A stretch of DNA of 64,000 nucleotides from Vreelandella alkaliphila (GCF_016107625.1 NZ_JABASV010000003.1:124001-188000); one strand, 5' to 3'; positions 18,361-28,772 are shown, numbered from the stretch's first letter. The notes: generated from the sequence alone by a model not told the origin. Numbers and translations: made by a program.

Positions 18361-19253
18361 TGAGTAAGGCGGGGTGGCAGCGTTGCATCAATATTGGCCA
18401 CCAAGTAATCGACGAGCTGACGGATTTTAGGTGATAGATGGCGGTGACGAGGATATACCGCCCATACCGCCGTATCGTTGTGTTGGAAAGGTTCCAGAAC
18501 GGATACCAGTTCGCCACTGGCAAGATAGGGGGCTACGTAGTAATCCGGTAGTTGAGCAAGCCCTAGCCCTTTAAGCGCGGCGTCAAGCAGCGCGGGGCCG
18601 GAGTTTCCGCTCCAGCAGCCCTCCACTTTAACTTCGCGGCGCTGACCGTTGACTTCAAACAACCAGTTAGGACGTGAACCCATCAGACAACGGTGTTGGC
18701 TAAGTTCCGACAGCGTATGTGGCCTGGGAGCTTGACGGAAGTAAGACCGTGAGCCCACGACATACTCCTGCCGTTCGCATAGCCGCCGAGCAATCAAGCT
18801 AGAGTCTTTTAGTACCCCCATACGAATGGCAATATCGTAGCCCTCTTCAATAATTTCTACGGGGCGGTTGGTGAAGTGCATATGCACTTCAAGCTGCGGG
18901 TGCAGACACTGAAAATCATTCACCAGTGGCGCGATATAGCGCTCGCCAAACGTTGTCGCTGAGGTCAGTTTCAGCAGCCCACGTGGATTTGCCTGAAGCT
19001 CGCTGATCGCTTGCTCTGCATCGCGCAGGCCATCAAAAAGATGGCGGCAGTGCTCAACGTAGATTGCCCCAGCATCGGTTAAACGAATTTGCCGTGTTGT
19101 GCGGTACAAAAGCTGAACACCCAACTGATTTTCCAGCTGGCTCACCAAGCGGCTAATATGCGATGTCGATACCTTTAAATGGCGTGCGGCCGCTGAGAAT
19201 GTTCCCAGTCTTACCACCTCGACGAATGCCTCAATACGGTCCCAGCGTTGCAC
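18357..19253 (-). CDS. LysR family regulator, divergent from adhC
   Basis: 298-residue LysR-type regulator with an N-terminal winged helix-turn-helix (about 4-62: GTFSAAARHLKVSTSHISRL) and a substrate-binding domain (about 90-290). It is divergent from adhC with 174 bases between them, and an interrupted palindrome lies in the gap, so control of the formaldehyde genes is likely by position. The stop overlaps the end of sdaA by four bases, converging. The inducer is unknown. Confidence 0.88.
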   Translation of the reverse strand: MQRWDRIEAFVEVVRLGTFSAAARHLKVSTSHISRLVSQLENQLGVQLLYRTTRQIRLTDAGAIYVEHCRHLFDGLRDAEQAISELQANPRGLLKLTSATTFGERYIAPLVNDFQCLHPQLEVHMHFTNRPVEIIEEGYDIAIRMGVLKDSSLIARRLCERQEYVVGSRSYFRQAPRPHTLSELSQHRCLMGSRPNWLFEVNGQRREVKVEGCWSGNSGPALLDAALKGLGLAQLPDYYVAPYLASGELVSVLEPFQHNDTAVWAVYPRHRHLSPKIRQLVDYLVANIDATLPPRLTH

Positions 19254-19275
19254 GAACTATCCTTAATTAATTTTT

Positions 19276-19299
19276 GATTGTTGCTCAGTGGCAATAATC
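19276..19299. promoter_or_regulatory. Candidate LysR operator between lysR and adhC
   Basis: GATTGTTGC (19276-19284) and GCAATAATC (19291-19299) form a nine-base inverted repeat with one mismatch and a six-base centre. It lies 22 bases upstream of the LysR start, where autoregulatory LysR sites usually sit. Confidence 0.45.
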
Positions 19300-19427
19300 T
19301 TGTGAGTGTATCCCGCTTTATCCCACTCGCCTAGCTGGCCTACACTGCAGTCATTAAATCTGATTCGATTAAAACGAGTCCGACAAAACAGTATTTATTC
19401 TTATGTGACCGTTAAGGAGATGCATAG

Positions 19428-20537
<1,110 letters not shown>

Positions 20538-20612
20538 GTATCATTGGTAATAGGGTAAATGAGCGCGGTAGGGGAAACCCTCCGCGTTTTCATCTTTTTA
20601 AGGAGCCGGCCC

Positions 20613-21467
20613 ATGAGCATGAGTGAAACTTTAGAACTAGTGTCTGCCAATCGCAGTTTTGGTGGCTGGCACAAGCGCTACCGCCACTACTCCCGGGCGC
20701 TGGATTGCGACATGGTGTTCGCGGTTTACCTGCCTCCTCAAGCAGAGAGCGAGCGCGTGCCGCTGCTTTGGTGGTTGTCAGGTCTAACCTGCAACGATGA
20801 AAACTTTATGCAGAAAGCGGGCGCGCACCGTATTGCTGCTGAGCTAGGGGTGGCGATTGTTTGCCCCGATACTAGCCCACGCGGCACTGAGCTGCCCGGT
20901 GAGCATGAAAGTTACGATCTAGGATCGGGTGCGGGTTTTTATGTGAACGCCACTCAAGCCCCCTGGAAATCGAATTACCGCATGTATGATTACGTGATTG
21001 AAGAGCTGCCTTCTGTAGTGCGTCAGCACTTCCCTGTGAATGGGCGTGAGTCGATTAGTGGTCACTCCATGGGCGGTCACGGCGCGTTAATTCTGGCGTT
21101 GCGTCACCCAGGCCGGTTCCGTTCGGTTTCCGCTTTTGCACCTATTGTTAACCCAATGAACTGTCCTTGGGGGCAAAACGCGTTTACCAGCTATTTAGGC
21201 GACGACCAGTCGCGTTGGCGCCAGTACGATGCCTGCGAGCTGGTCGCTAATGGTGCCTCTCGTCAACGACTGTTCATTGACCAGGGTGAAGCTGATCAGT
21301 TTCTGGAAGAGCAATTAATGCCCGAGCGTTTAGAGGCCGTGTGTGAAGCGCATGATCATCCGCTAACACTGCGCCGCCAGCCAGGTTACGATCATAGCTA
21401 CTTCTTTATCGCCTCGTTCATTGAGGAGCATTTGCGCTATCATGCAGAACACCTCATGAAGCGCTAA
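20613..21467 (+). CDS. fghA: S-formylglutathione hydrolase
   Basis: Hydrolyses S-formylglutathione to formate and glutathione, completing formaldehyde detoxification after adhC. It is an esterase-D-type alpha/beta hydrolase with the nucleophile serine in ISGHSMGGHGAL (about residue 149), the upstream WWLSGLTCNDENF, and the C-terminal His in YDHSYFFIASFI. The frame is open from 20559, but TAAGGAG at 20599-20605 points to ATG 20613, giving the usual 284 residues. mtgA begins 10 bases after its stop. Confidence 0.93.
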   Translation: MSMSETLELVSANRSFGGWHKRYRHYSRALDCDMVFAVYLPPQAESERVPLLWWLSGLTCNDENFMQKAGAHRIAAELGVAIVCPDTSPRGTELPGEHESYDLGSGAGFYVNATQAPWKSNYRMYDYVIEELPSVVRQHFPVNGRESISGHSMGGHGALILALRHPGRFRSVSAFAPIVNPMNCPWGQNAFTSYLGDDQSRWRQYDACELVANGASRQRLFIDQGEADQFLEEQLMPERLEAVCEAHDHPLTLRRQPGYDHSYFFIASFIEEHLRYHAEHLMKR

Positions 21468-21477
21468 GGATATCGAA

Positions 21478-22194
21478 ATGCTTAATCGCGCGTTGCGCCG
21501 TTTTCTTGGTTTGATATGGCGTCTTATTTGGCGTGGCGCGCTGGCTTTTATTGTTCTCTCAATTGCGCTGGTTTTACTATTCCGATTTGTGCCACCTCCT
21601 GGCTCAATGGTCATGGTAGAGCGCAAAATACAAAGCTGGATAAACAGCGAACCTATCGATATACAACGCCAATGGAGAAGCTGGGACAATCTATCCAGTA
21701 ATGCCAAGTTGGCGGTGATAGCAGCGGAAGACCAGCGTTTTCCTCAGCATCGTGGTTTTGATTTAGTTGAGTTGAAGCGTGCCCTGAAGGCCAGTCTCGA
21801 TGGCGAACGATTGCGGGGTGCCAGCACGCTCAGTCAGCAAACAGCTAAGAATGTTTTTTTATGGAGCGGCCGTAGCTGGGCCCGTAAGGGGCTAGAAGTA
21901 TGGTTTACGTTGCTGATCGAAATGCTGTGGAGCAAGCAACGCATACTGGAAGTGTATTTAAACGTCGCTGAGTGGGATACGGGAGTATTTGGGCTAGAAG
22001 CGGCGGCGGGGCACTATTTTGGCGCTTCTGGCAGTGCATTGACCGAACGGCAAGCAAGCCTGCTAGCGGCTATTCTTCCTAGCCCGCGTACCCGCAGCGC
22101 GTCACGCCCAGATGCTCAGGTAGAGCGCCGCAGTCAGTGGATTCTTCAGCAAATGCGTAATCTAGGCGGTGTTCGTTACTTGGAGCGCTTGTAG
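21478..22194 (+). CDS. mtgA: Monofunctional peptidoglycan glycosyltransferase MtgA
   Basis: Polymerises lipid II into glycan strands without a transpeptidase domain. The 238-residue protein has one N-terminal membrane anchor (about 18-38) and a GT51 domain with the catalytic AAEDQRFPQHRGFD (about residue 81), GASTLSQQTAKN (about 115) and EVYLNVAEW (about 158). It follows fghA closely and ends four bases from the convergent EamA gene. Assignment is firm; co-transcription with adhC-fghA is inferred. Confidence 0.95.
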   Translation: MLNRALRRFLGLIWRLIWRGALAFIVLSIALVLLFRFVPPPGSMVMVERKIQSWINSEPIDIQRQWRSWDNLSSNAKLAVIAAEDQRFPQHRGFDLVELKRALKASLDGERLRGASTLSQQTAKNVFLWSGRSWARKGLEVWFTLLIEMLWSKQRILEVYLNVAEWDTGVFGLEAAAGHYFGASGSALTERQASLLAAILPSPRTRSASRPDAQVERRSQWILQQMRNLGGVRYLERL

Positions 22195-22198
22195 CGCT

Positions 22199-23134
22199 TT
22201 AAGCCTCTCCTTTGTTGCTAGGCTTGCGTACCACCATGACCACCCCAGCAATGGCAATGACCATACCAGCCAGTCCGAGCAGGGGCAGGCGCTCGTCGAA
22301 CAGCCACCACGCTTGTAGCGCAGTGACCGGAGGTACTAGATAAAACAGACTGGCAACGCGGGAGGCTTCCCCCTTTTTAATCAACGCCATTAATAGCAAA
22401 ATGGCGGCGATAGACAGAATAAGTACTAGCCAGCCAAGAGTGAGCACAAACGTTAAGCTCCATTCGACCTGGCGGGTTTCAAACAGCAGTGCACCAATGC
22501 CCAATAGCATGCCAGCCGCTATGTATTGAATTACCGCCCCGGAAAGAAGTGGCATGCTGGTGCAGTAGCGTTTCTGATAAAGCGTCCCCAATGAAATTCC
22601 CACCAACGCAGCCATCACGCTAACCAAGGCGCCAAGGCCAAAGCCAGCAAAAAGTGAGGTGCCGAACTCTAGCTTGCTGCCCAATACCAGACAGATGCCC
22701 ACAAGGCCAAGCAGTAGCCCTAGCCATTGGCGGGTGGTTAGGCGCTCACCCAACAACGGGCCGGCACAGGCTGCTGTTAATAGTGGTTGAAGGCCAACCA
22801 ATAACGCTGCCAGCCCGGCAGGCATGCCCAAATAAATACCGTAAAAAACTCCACCTAAATAAGTGCCATGTACCAAAAGTCCTGAAACGCCTATATGCAG
22901 CCAGAGTACTGGCGAAGAAGGCCAGGCAATGCGCATTAACCACGTCAGTGGAATAAGCAGCATCAGGGTGAGCACGAAACGAATAAACAAAAACGTGAAA
23001 GGTTCTGCGTAGGGCAGGCCAAATTTTGCGCCAATGAACCCCGTGCTCCAGAGTAAAACAAATAATCCAGGCATAGCGGCAAGGCCTAAAGAAACCGTAT
23101 TTATATTTTTTAAGTAACTAATATTATTGGTCAT
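22199..23134 (-). CDS. EamA/DMT family transporter
   Basis: 311 residues with about ten hydrophobic segments arranged as two EamA repeats (about 15-145 and 160-300). The opening VLLWSTGFIGAKFGLPYAEPFTFLFIRF is described in pieces: LLWSTGFIGAKFG near residue 28 and FTFLFIRF near 47 are typical of drug/metabolite exporters. Substrate unknown. It converges with mtgA and is divergent from the DUF4168 gene. Confidence 0.86.
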   Translation of the reverse strand: MTNNISYLKNINTVSLGLAAMPGLFVLLWSTGFIGAKFGLPYAEPFTFLFIRFVLTLMLLIPLTWLMRIAWPSSPVLWLHIGVSGLLVHGTYLGGVFYGIYLGMPAGLAALLVGLQPLLTAACAGPLLGERLTTRQWLGLLLGLVGICLVLGSKLEFGTSLFAGFGLGALVSVMAALVGISLGTLYQKRYCTSMPLLSGAVIQYIAAGMLLGIGALLFETRQVEWSLTFVLTLGWLVLILSIAAILLLMALIKKGEASRVASLFYLVPPVTALQAWWLFDERLPLLGLAGMVIAIAGVVMVVRKPSNKGEA

Positions 23135-23279
23135 AATTCCTCGGTGTGAGAATTCACTGCATGCTTGTCTGTTACGTTGCGTTCTTTCTGTTACTAACTT
23201 TTACATAAAAAGTTGAACCTGTTCCTGAACAGCGCGTCACACGCTGCACATTCATAACGCGTCAATGAGGTTTCTTACT

Positions 23280-23669
23280 ATGCAACGTATGACTGCTCTG
23301 TTCTCTGCTGCTCTTCTCGCTACTGGTCTTCTGGCTGGCACCGCTCATGCACAGCAATCCGAAGAATCCGCTCAGGATACGATGGCTACCCAGCAAGCGC
23401 CCACTCAGGATTTCTCTGATGAGCAGCTACAGCAGTTTGCCGATGCTTCTCAAGAAATCGCCGTGATCTCTCAAGAGTACACACAGCGTCTGCAGGAAGC
23501 AGAAGATGAAAACACCCAACAAGAAGTTCGCGCTGAAGCCAACGACCGCATGATCGAAGTCGTTGAAGATAGCGGTCTAGATGTTGATACCTTTAACGCC
23601 ATTGGTCAGTCAATCCAGCAAGACCCTGAAATGATGCAGCGTGTTCAGGAAATGGCTAACCAGTCATAA
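23280..23669 (+). CDS. Secreted DUF4168 protein
   Basis: 129-residue protein with a cleavable signal peptide (TALFSAALLATGLLAGTAHAQQ) and a mature domain that is acidic and Gln/Glu-rich. The segment from FSDEQLQQFADAS to DVDTFNAIGQSIQQDP matches DUF4168, a helical domain of unknown role in exported bacterial proteins. I place the start at ATG 23280 because TGAGGT lies eight bases upstream; an in-frame ATG at 23265 overlaps that site. A strong terminator follows. Confidence 0.82.
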   Translation: MQRMTALFSAALLATGLLAGTAHAQQSEESAQDTMATQQAPTQDFSDEQLQQFADASQEIAVISQEYTQRLQEAEDENTQQEVRAEANDRMIEVVEDSGLDVDTFNAIGQSIQQDPEMMQRVQEMANQS

Positions 23670-23759
23670 TTAGTTCCAGTCAGCTAGTGTTGTGGATAGT
23701 GACAGATTTTCCTTAACCTGCGAAGTATTCTGTCCTCCTACTGCCAGTCTGTTACTGCA

Positions 23760-23790
23760 CAAAACCCAGCGTTTTTCGCTGGGTTTTTTT
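23760..23790 (+). terminator. Rho-independent terminator after the DUF4168 gene
   Basis: AAAACCCAGCG (23761-23771) pairs with CGCTGGGTTTT (23777-23787) across a five-base loop, with further T residues to 23790. It lies about 90 bases past the stop codon. Confidence 0.92.
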
Positions 23791-23893
23791 GCTTTTGTTC
23801 ACTCTCATTTGTGACTGAAGGGTTTACGGTACACGCTATCCAAGACAAACTTCATCTATTGATGATGCTGCCGCGCCAAGTGCAGGAGATCGC

Positions 23894-25804
23894 ATGGATG
23901 TTGAACTGTTAGAAATACGTCAGCATATGGGGCAGTTTCCCCCGTTTGATGGCTTATCGGATGTATTGCTAGACGCCATTGCCGAGCAGGTTCAAGTACG
24001 CTACTACAAAACTGGGAGCGATATATTAAAGTTTGACGATATACTCACGGAATTGTGCTATATCCGTAGCGGAGCCGTTGAGGTATATCGTCGTCAAGGT
24101 GAGCTTTATAACCGCTTGGGCGAAGGGGATATCTTTGGGCATTTTAGCCTGCTGAGAAACCATAAAGTTCGGTTACCCGCTAAAGCGATAGAAGATACGC
24201 TAATCTACTTTATACCCAACGTCGTCTTTCAGCGACTTTGTGAAGAAGACGATGATTTTGCTGACTTTGTTGAGCTCGAACGCCCTCGTTTAGAAACTGC
24301 AGCAGAACAGCAGAAGAAATCTAACGATATGATGGTTACGCGGATACGCAAATTGGTAACGCGTTATCCCGTCATGGTTGAGTCCACGACTACCGTCCAG
24401 CAAGCCGCTAAGCAAGTGAACGATGCTCAAGCGTCGGCGGTGCTGGTAATTAATGAAGGCAGTGATAATCCGCGTTACAGCTTTCAGGACAGCGAAGGCA
24501 AAACGTGGCAAATGTGCGGTATTCTGACGGATAGTGACTTCCGTACCCGCATTGTAGCTGAAGGGCTGTCAGCGCAAACGGCCATTGGTGAGGTTGTTTC
24601 CGAACGGTTAATTACCATTCAGTCGGATGCGTCGGTTTACGAAGCCATGCTGACGATGCTGCGTAACAATGTTCACCACTTACCGGTGCTTTACCGACAG
24701 CGTCCGGTTGGGGTTGTTCACCTCTCCGATATTATTCGTTACGAGACGCAAAGTGGGCTGTACCTAGTAAGCAATATTTTCAACCAGTCCAGCGCCCAAG
24801 GGTTAGCAAAACTTGCTCCAGATGTGCGCGCTGCTTTTGTAAGAATGGTGCAAGAAGGTGCTAATTCGCAGATGGTGGGGAGTGCCCTGTCGACCATTGG
24901 GCGTAGTTTTACGCGGCGACTGCTAGAGCTTGCCGAAGAAGCGCTAGGGCCACCGCCGGTGCCTTACTGTTTTATGGTTAACGGCTCCATGGCGAGGAAT
25001 GAGCAAAGTATCGTCACCGATCAGGATAATGCACTGATCTTGTCAGACGACTTTAACCCCGACGAACACGACGACTACTTTCACGCGTTAGCGGCCTTTG
25101 TAAGCGATGGCTTAGACGCCTGCGGTTATACCTACTGTAAAGGCGATGTGATGGCGACTAACCGCCAGTGGCGTCAGCCGTTGCATGTTTGGAAGCGTTA
25201 TTTCCAAGACTGGATGGCGAACCCAACCCCTGAACGACTACTCCATAGTTCGATTTTCTTCGATTTAGACAGCATTTACGGCGAAGACCATTTTGTTGAA
25301 GCGCTTCAGGATTTGATTGCCCAAACGGCGCCCCAGTCGCCACTGTTTTTGGCGGCCATGGCCCGTAATGCGCTGAATCGAACACCGCCGCTTGGGTTCT
25401 TCCGTACGTTTGTGATGGAAAAGGATGGCAAACATAACAACTCAATCAACCTAAAACGGCGTGGTACCGCCCCGATGGTTGACCTTATTCGGGTACATGC
25501 GTTGGCCTGTGGGTCTAAAGCGCAAAACTCGTTCCAGCGCTTAAATGATATAAGCAATACCCAACTGCTGGCGACGGGTGTAAGCGATAAGCTCAGTTAC
25601 GCATTTGAGTTTTTATGTATGTCGCGGATTCGCCATCAAGTGATAGATCTGCAAGAAGACCGTTTCCCCGATAATAATATCGAACCGGAGAATGTTGAGG
25701 ATAGCGAGCGCCACACGCTTAAAGATGCTTTCCAAGTACTCAACAACGCGCAAAAATTCTTGAAGTTCCGCTATCCCGTTCCCGCTCAGCGGCAGGGGCG
25801 ATAA
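23894..25804 (+). CDS. cNMP-binding/CBS/DUF294 nucleotidyltransferase-like protein
   Basis: 636-residue cytoplasmic protein in four parts: a cyclic-nucleotide-binding domain (about 15-135, IFGHFSLLRNHKVRLPAKA), a CBS pair (about 153-290, with CGILTDSDFRTRIV and VGVVHLSDIIRYE), a DUF294 putative nucleotidyltransferase core (about 320-480) with GSMARNEQSIVTDQDNALI, and a DUF294 C-terminal helical domain. The G-S followed by D-x-D arrangement is that of GlnD-like nucleotidyltransferases. Target and reaction are unknown. AGGAGA precedes ATG 23894. The exonuclease gene starts two bases after its stop, so the two form an operon. Confidence 0.88.
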   Translation: MDVELLEIRQHMGQFPPFDGLSDVLLDAIAEQVQVRYYKTGSDILKFDDILTELCYIRSGAVEVYRRQGELYNRLGEGDIFGHFSLLRNHKVRLPAKAIEDTLIYFIPNVVFQRLCEEDDDFADFVELERPRLETAAEQQKKSNDMMVTRIRKLVTRYPVMVESTTTVQQAAKQVNDAQASAVLVINEGSDNPRYSFQDSEGKTWQMCGILTDSDFRTRIVAEGLSAQTAIGEVVSERLITIQSDASVYEAMLTMLRNNVHHLPVLYRQRPVGVVHLSDIIRYETQSGLYLVSNIFNQSSAQGLAKLAPDVRAAFVRMVQEGANSQMVGSALSTIGRSFTRRLLELAEEALGPPPVPYCFMVNGSMARNEQSIVTDQDNALILSDDFNPDEHDDYFHALAAFVSDGLDACGYTYCKGDVMATNRQWRQPLHVWKRYFQDWMANPTPERLLHSSIFFDLDSIYGEDHFVEALQDLIAQTAPQSPLFLAAMARNALNRTPPLGFFRTFVMEKDGKHNNSINLKRRGTAPMVDLIRVHALACGSKAQNSFQRLNDISNTQLLATGVSDKLSYAFEFLCMSRIRHQVIDLQEDRFPDNNIEPENVEDSERHTLKDAFQVLNNAQKFLKFRYPVPAQRQGR

Positions 25805-25805
25805 G

Positions 25806-26531
25806 ATGCATGGAATCCGGCCCCGCCAAAAAGTAGTTCAAGCTAACTGGATAGGCTATATGGCTGAGCGAGCCGAAAAGGCTCATGATAGTGCGCTTAG
25901 ACAATTCTTTGCAACGCCGCTACCCAGCCCGGATACACCTATCGCGCAAGTGCCGATGGTAGCGTTAGATATGGAAACAACGGGATTGGACGAGCGGCGT
26001 CACGCGATTGTCAGCATTGGGGTAGTGCCTTTCACACTGGATCGCATTCCGCTTGCTCAGCGTCGCTACTGGGTAGTGAAGCCCTCGCGACCCTTAGATG
26101 AGGCGTCCATTGCTTACCATCACATCACTCATTCTGAAATCGCCACTGCGCCTGACTTTGATGCCGTGTTGGATGAGCTATTAGCTGTGCTGGCAGGGCG
26201 GCTTGTGGTGGTGCATTTTCGCAACATCGAACGCCCGTTTCTTGATGCTGCCGTAAAAGCACGACGGGGAGAAGGGGTGATGTTCCCGATGATCGATACG
26301 ATGTCGCTTGAAGCGCGAATGCATCGACAAACGTTATGGGCACGGTTTCGCCGTTGGTTAGGGCGTCCGCCTGTTTCGATTCGTTTAAATGCCAGTCGTG
26401 AACGCTATGGCCTGCCTGTCTATCAAGGACATCACGCGCTGGTTGATGCACTGGCGACAGCAGAACTGTTACAAGCGCAGATCAGTCACCACTACACGCC
26501 TGAGACGCAGTTGAAAGATATTTGGGTTTGA
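25806..26531 (+). CDS. DnaQ-like DEDDh 3'-5' exonuclease
   Basis: 241-residue exonuclease of the DnaQ/PolC epsilon type. ExoI motif VALDMETTGLD (about residue 53) gives the first Asp and Glu, the middle segment VVHFRNIERPFLD (about 137) gives ExoII, and HHALVDALATAEL (about 215) gives the His and last Asp of ExoIII. It is translated right behind the DUF294 signalling gene, a pairing I recall from other gammaproteobacteria, often next to a solute transporter. It is probably not the main replicative proofreader. Confidence 0.86.
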   Translation: MHGIRPRQKVVQANWIGYMAERAEKAHDSALRQFFATPLPSPDTPIAQVPMVALDMETTGLDERRHAIVSIGVVPFTLDRIPLAQRRYWVVKPSRPLDEASIAYHHITHSEIATAPDFDAVLDELLAVLAGRLVVVHFRNIERPFLDAAVKARRGEGVMFPMIDTMSLEARMHRQTLWARFRRWLGRPPVSIRLNASRERYGLPVYQGHHALVDALATAELLQAQISHHYTPETQLKDIWV

Positions 26532-26553
26532 GCAGCGCAGCGTTACTTAACGC

Positions 26554-26581
26554 AAACGGGCAGCCAAATGGCTGCCCGTTT
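26554..26581. terminator. Bidirectional terminator-like hairpin
   Basis: AAACGGGCAGCCA (26554-26566) and TGGCTGCCCGTTT (26569-26581) are perfectly complementary. It lies between the exonuclease gene and the convergent BCCT gene and can serve both. Confidence 0.88.
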
Positions 26582-26626
26582 GTGGTTTAGTGCAAGTGCA
26601 TTTAGTTTAATGGTTAGTGATTCACA

Positions 26627-28267
26627 TCATACCGCTTTGGGTTCGCTCATCAGACCTTTGATAATGGCATAACATGCCACTAGCAAGATGATGGTGAACG
26701 GGAAACCGGTAGAAACCGCCATAGTTTGCAGTGCGGTCAGACCACCGCCAAGCAGCAACGCAATTGCGATAGCCCCTTCGATAATCGCCCAGAACACGCG
26801 CTGAGGCTTCGGTGCATCCACCTTGCCGCCTGCAGTAATGGAGTCGATAACCAGTGAGCCTGAGTCAGAAGAGGTCACAAAGAAAATAATGACCAGTAGA
26901 ATCGCAATAAACGAGGTGATTTGTGACAGCGGTAGCTGTTCAAGCATGATAAACAGCTGTAAATCCACGCCTGCGTCGCGCACAGCTTCAATGCCTTGGT
27001 TAACGTACTGATCAATGGCGGTGCCGCCAAAGGTAGTCATCCAGAGTACCGATACAATAGAAGGTACCAACAATACTGAAATTAGAAATTCGCGAACAGT
27101 GCGGCCACGTGAAACCCGTGCGATAAACATACCAACGTACGGAGACCAGGAGATCCACCAAGCCCAGTAGAAGGCAGTCCAGCCTTGGCTAAAGTTCGCG
27201 TCTTCACGGCCAAACGGATTCGACAGTGCTGGCAGATGAACAACATAATTAAGAAGGTTTTCAAAGAAACCTGTCGCGATAAGCAGTGTTGGGCCAACGG
27301 CAATAACGAAGAAAAGCAGCAAAGCCGCCATGGCGATGTTGATTTTTGAAAGCAACTGAACGCCTTTATCGACACCGGCCAGAATTGAACCAATGGCGAT
27401 AATAGTGATGCCTATGATGAGTAGAATCATCGTGATATCGCTTTCTGGCGCGCCAAACAAGTAGCTTAGCCCTGCGGCTGCTTGGGTTGCACCTAAGCCC
27501 AGCGAAGTTGCCAAACCAAAAAGCGTGGCAAATACGGCCAAAATGTCGATTAGATGCCCTGGCCAGCCCCAGACGCGCTCACCCAGTATGGGGTAGAACA
27601 CCGAGCGCATAGACAGTGGTAGCCCTTTGTTAAACGAAAACAAGGCAAGTGACAGCGCTACTACTGCGTAAATCGCCCAGGGATGTAGGCCCCAGTGAAA
27701 GATAGTGGCTGCCATACCCAGCGCCGCTGCGCCAGCAGCATCACCCTCAGCGCCTGCTAATGGTGCCCAGCTTCCACCATCAAAGGATGTACCAAAGTGG
27801 GTCAGCGGCTCGTTAACACCAAAGAACATCAAGCCAATGCCCATGCCTGCGGCAAATAGCATTGAAAACCAACCCACATAGGTAAAGTCGGGCTTTGCAT
27901 CAGCGCCGCCAATGCGGATTTTACCTAGTGGGGAGATAATTAACCCAAGACACAGAATAACGAAAATATTGGCGGCAAATATAAAGAACCACGCCAAATT
28001 ACCGGTCAAGAAACTAAAAATAGCGTCATAAACCGGTGCAATAGTGTCTTGTAGGGCGAGTGTTAAAACGACAAACAGTAGAACCACAATCGACGAAATG
28101 GTGAAAACCTTACCGTGTAGGTCGAGGTTAACGCCCATGGTGCTGGTGGTTATATTGTCTTGACCAATAACGTAATCGGTATCGATCAGGTTTGCCGGCC
28201 CCTCCGGGGCAGGAATGCCTTCCGAGACAGGCTCTTCAGGTGGTCGATTTTGCGGCTTTTTATCCAC
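26627..28267 (-). CDS. BCCT family betaine/choline/carnitine transporter
   Basis: 546-residue inner-membrane carrier with 12 predicted segments. BCCT features include GMGIGLMFFGVNEPL (about residue 142), FHWGLHPWAIYAVVAL (about 190) and the aromatic WAWWISWSPYVGMFIARVSRG region (about 370), which forms the quaternary-ammonium binding site and signature. It imports compatible solutes driven by sodium or proton gradients. The gene is the last of a minus-strand osmoprotectant run (proVWX, usp). The exact substrate (glycine betaine, choline, other) is not resolved. Confidence 0.92.
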   Translation of the reverse strand: MDKKPQNRPPEEPVSEGIPAPEGPANLIDTDYVIGQDNITTSTMGVNLDLHGKVFTISSIVVLLFVVLTLALQDTIAPVYDAIFSFLTGNLAWFFIFAANIFVILCLGLIISPLGKIRIGGADAKPDFTYVGWFSMLFAAGMGIGLMFFGVNEPLTHFGTSFDGGSWAPLAGAEGDAAGAAALGMAATIFHWGLHPWAIYAVVALSLALFSFNKGLPLSMRSVFYPILGERVWGWPGHLIDILAVFATLFGLATSLGLGATQAAAGLSYLFGAPESDITMILLIIGITIIAIGSILAGVDKGVQLLSKINIAMAALLLFFVIAVGPTLLIATGFFENLLNYVVHLPALSNPFGREDANFSQGWTAFYWAWWISWSPYVGMFIARVSRGRTVREFLISVLLVPSIVSVLWMTTFGGTAIDQYVNQGIEAVRDAGVDLQLFIMLEQLPLSQITSFIAILLVIIFFVTSSDSGSLVIDSITAGGKVDAPKPQRVFWAIIEGAIAIALLLGGGLTALQTMAVSTGFPFTIILLVACYAIIKGLMSEPKAV

Positions 28268-28349
28268 AAATTTGCTCCCATCATTATTAAAGGTGCGTGC
28301 TGTTAAGCGCGAGTTGTCAACGGATTGCTTCTACAACGCAAGAGCGCGT

Positions 28350-28772
28350 TTATTGGGCCACTCGAATCAGGAAAACGGAGACGTCTGTGTGGGTGGCTAC
28401 TTTGCTGCCATGGGACGGCATAATAATGTCCAGGTGGCGGGGTAAATGTGTTGCCATTACCACCAAATCAGCTCCCGTTTCCTCCACTGCATCGACAAGC
28501 TGCTTATCCACATTAGCAACGGGATCCGTCGAGCTGTAAACCCTAATACTTACCGGTTGACCGTGCACTTTATGCCGCTCGTGGGCAAAAGCTTCAAGTT
28601 TCTGCTCGTACTCTTGGGGTGTGCGGGCAACGCTTGTAGGTGTATTAGCGGTAACGCCAACGTAGATGATATGAGCATCATATCGCTTAGCAAGGTCTGC
28701 CACTACGCTTAAGGCAGGCTCCAGTAGCTCTAGATGAGCAAGATCGACTGGCACCATAATGTTCTTAAACAC
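28350..28772 (-). CDS. Universal stress protein (UspA family) in an osmoprotectant cluster
   Basis: 140-residue UspA-fold protein: N-terminal FKNIMVPVDLAH, central YVGVTANTPTSVAR, C-terminal VFLIRVAQ. The frame is open from 28796, but GAGGAG (28784-28779) stands six bases before a GTG at 28772, which I take as the start. The usual G-x2-G-x9-G-S/T ATP-binding pattern is incomplete: only the final HGS is present (HLPRHLDIIMPSHGS). A comparable Usp (TeaD) regulates the TeaABC ectoine transporter of Halomonas elongata; a similar role with proVWX or the BCCT carrier is inference from position. Confidence 0.85.
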   Translation of the reverse strand: MFKNIMVPVDLAHLELLEPALSVVADLAKRYDAHIIYVGVTANTPTSVARTPQEYEQKLEAFAHERHKVHGQPVSIRVYSSTDPVANVDKQLVDAVEETGADLVVMATHLPRHLDIIMPSHGSKVATHTDVSVFLIRVAQ

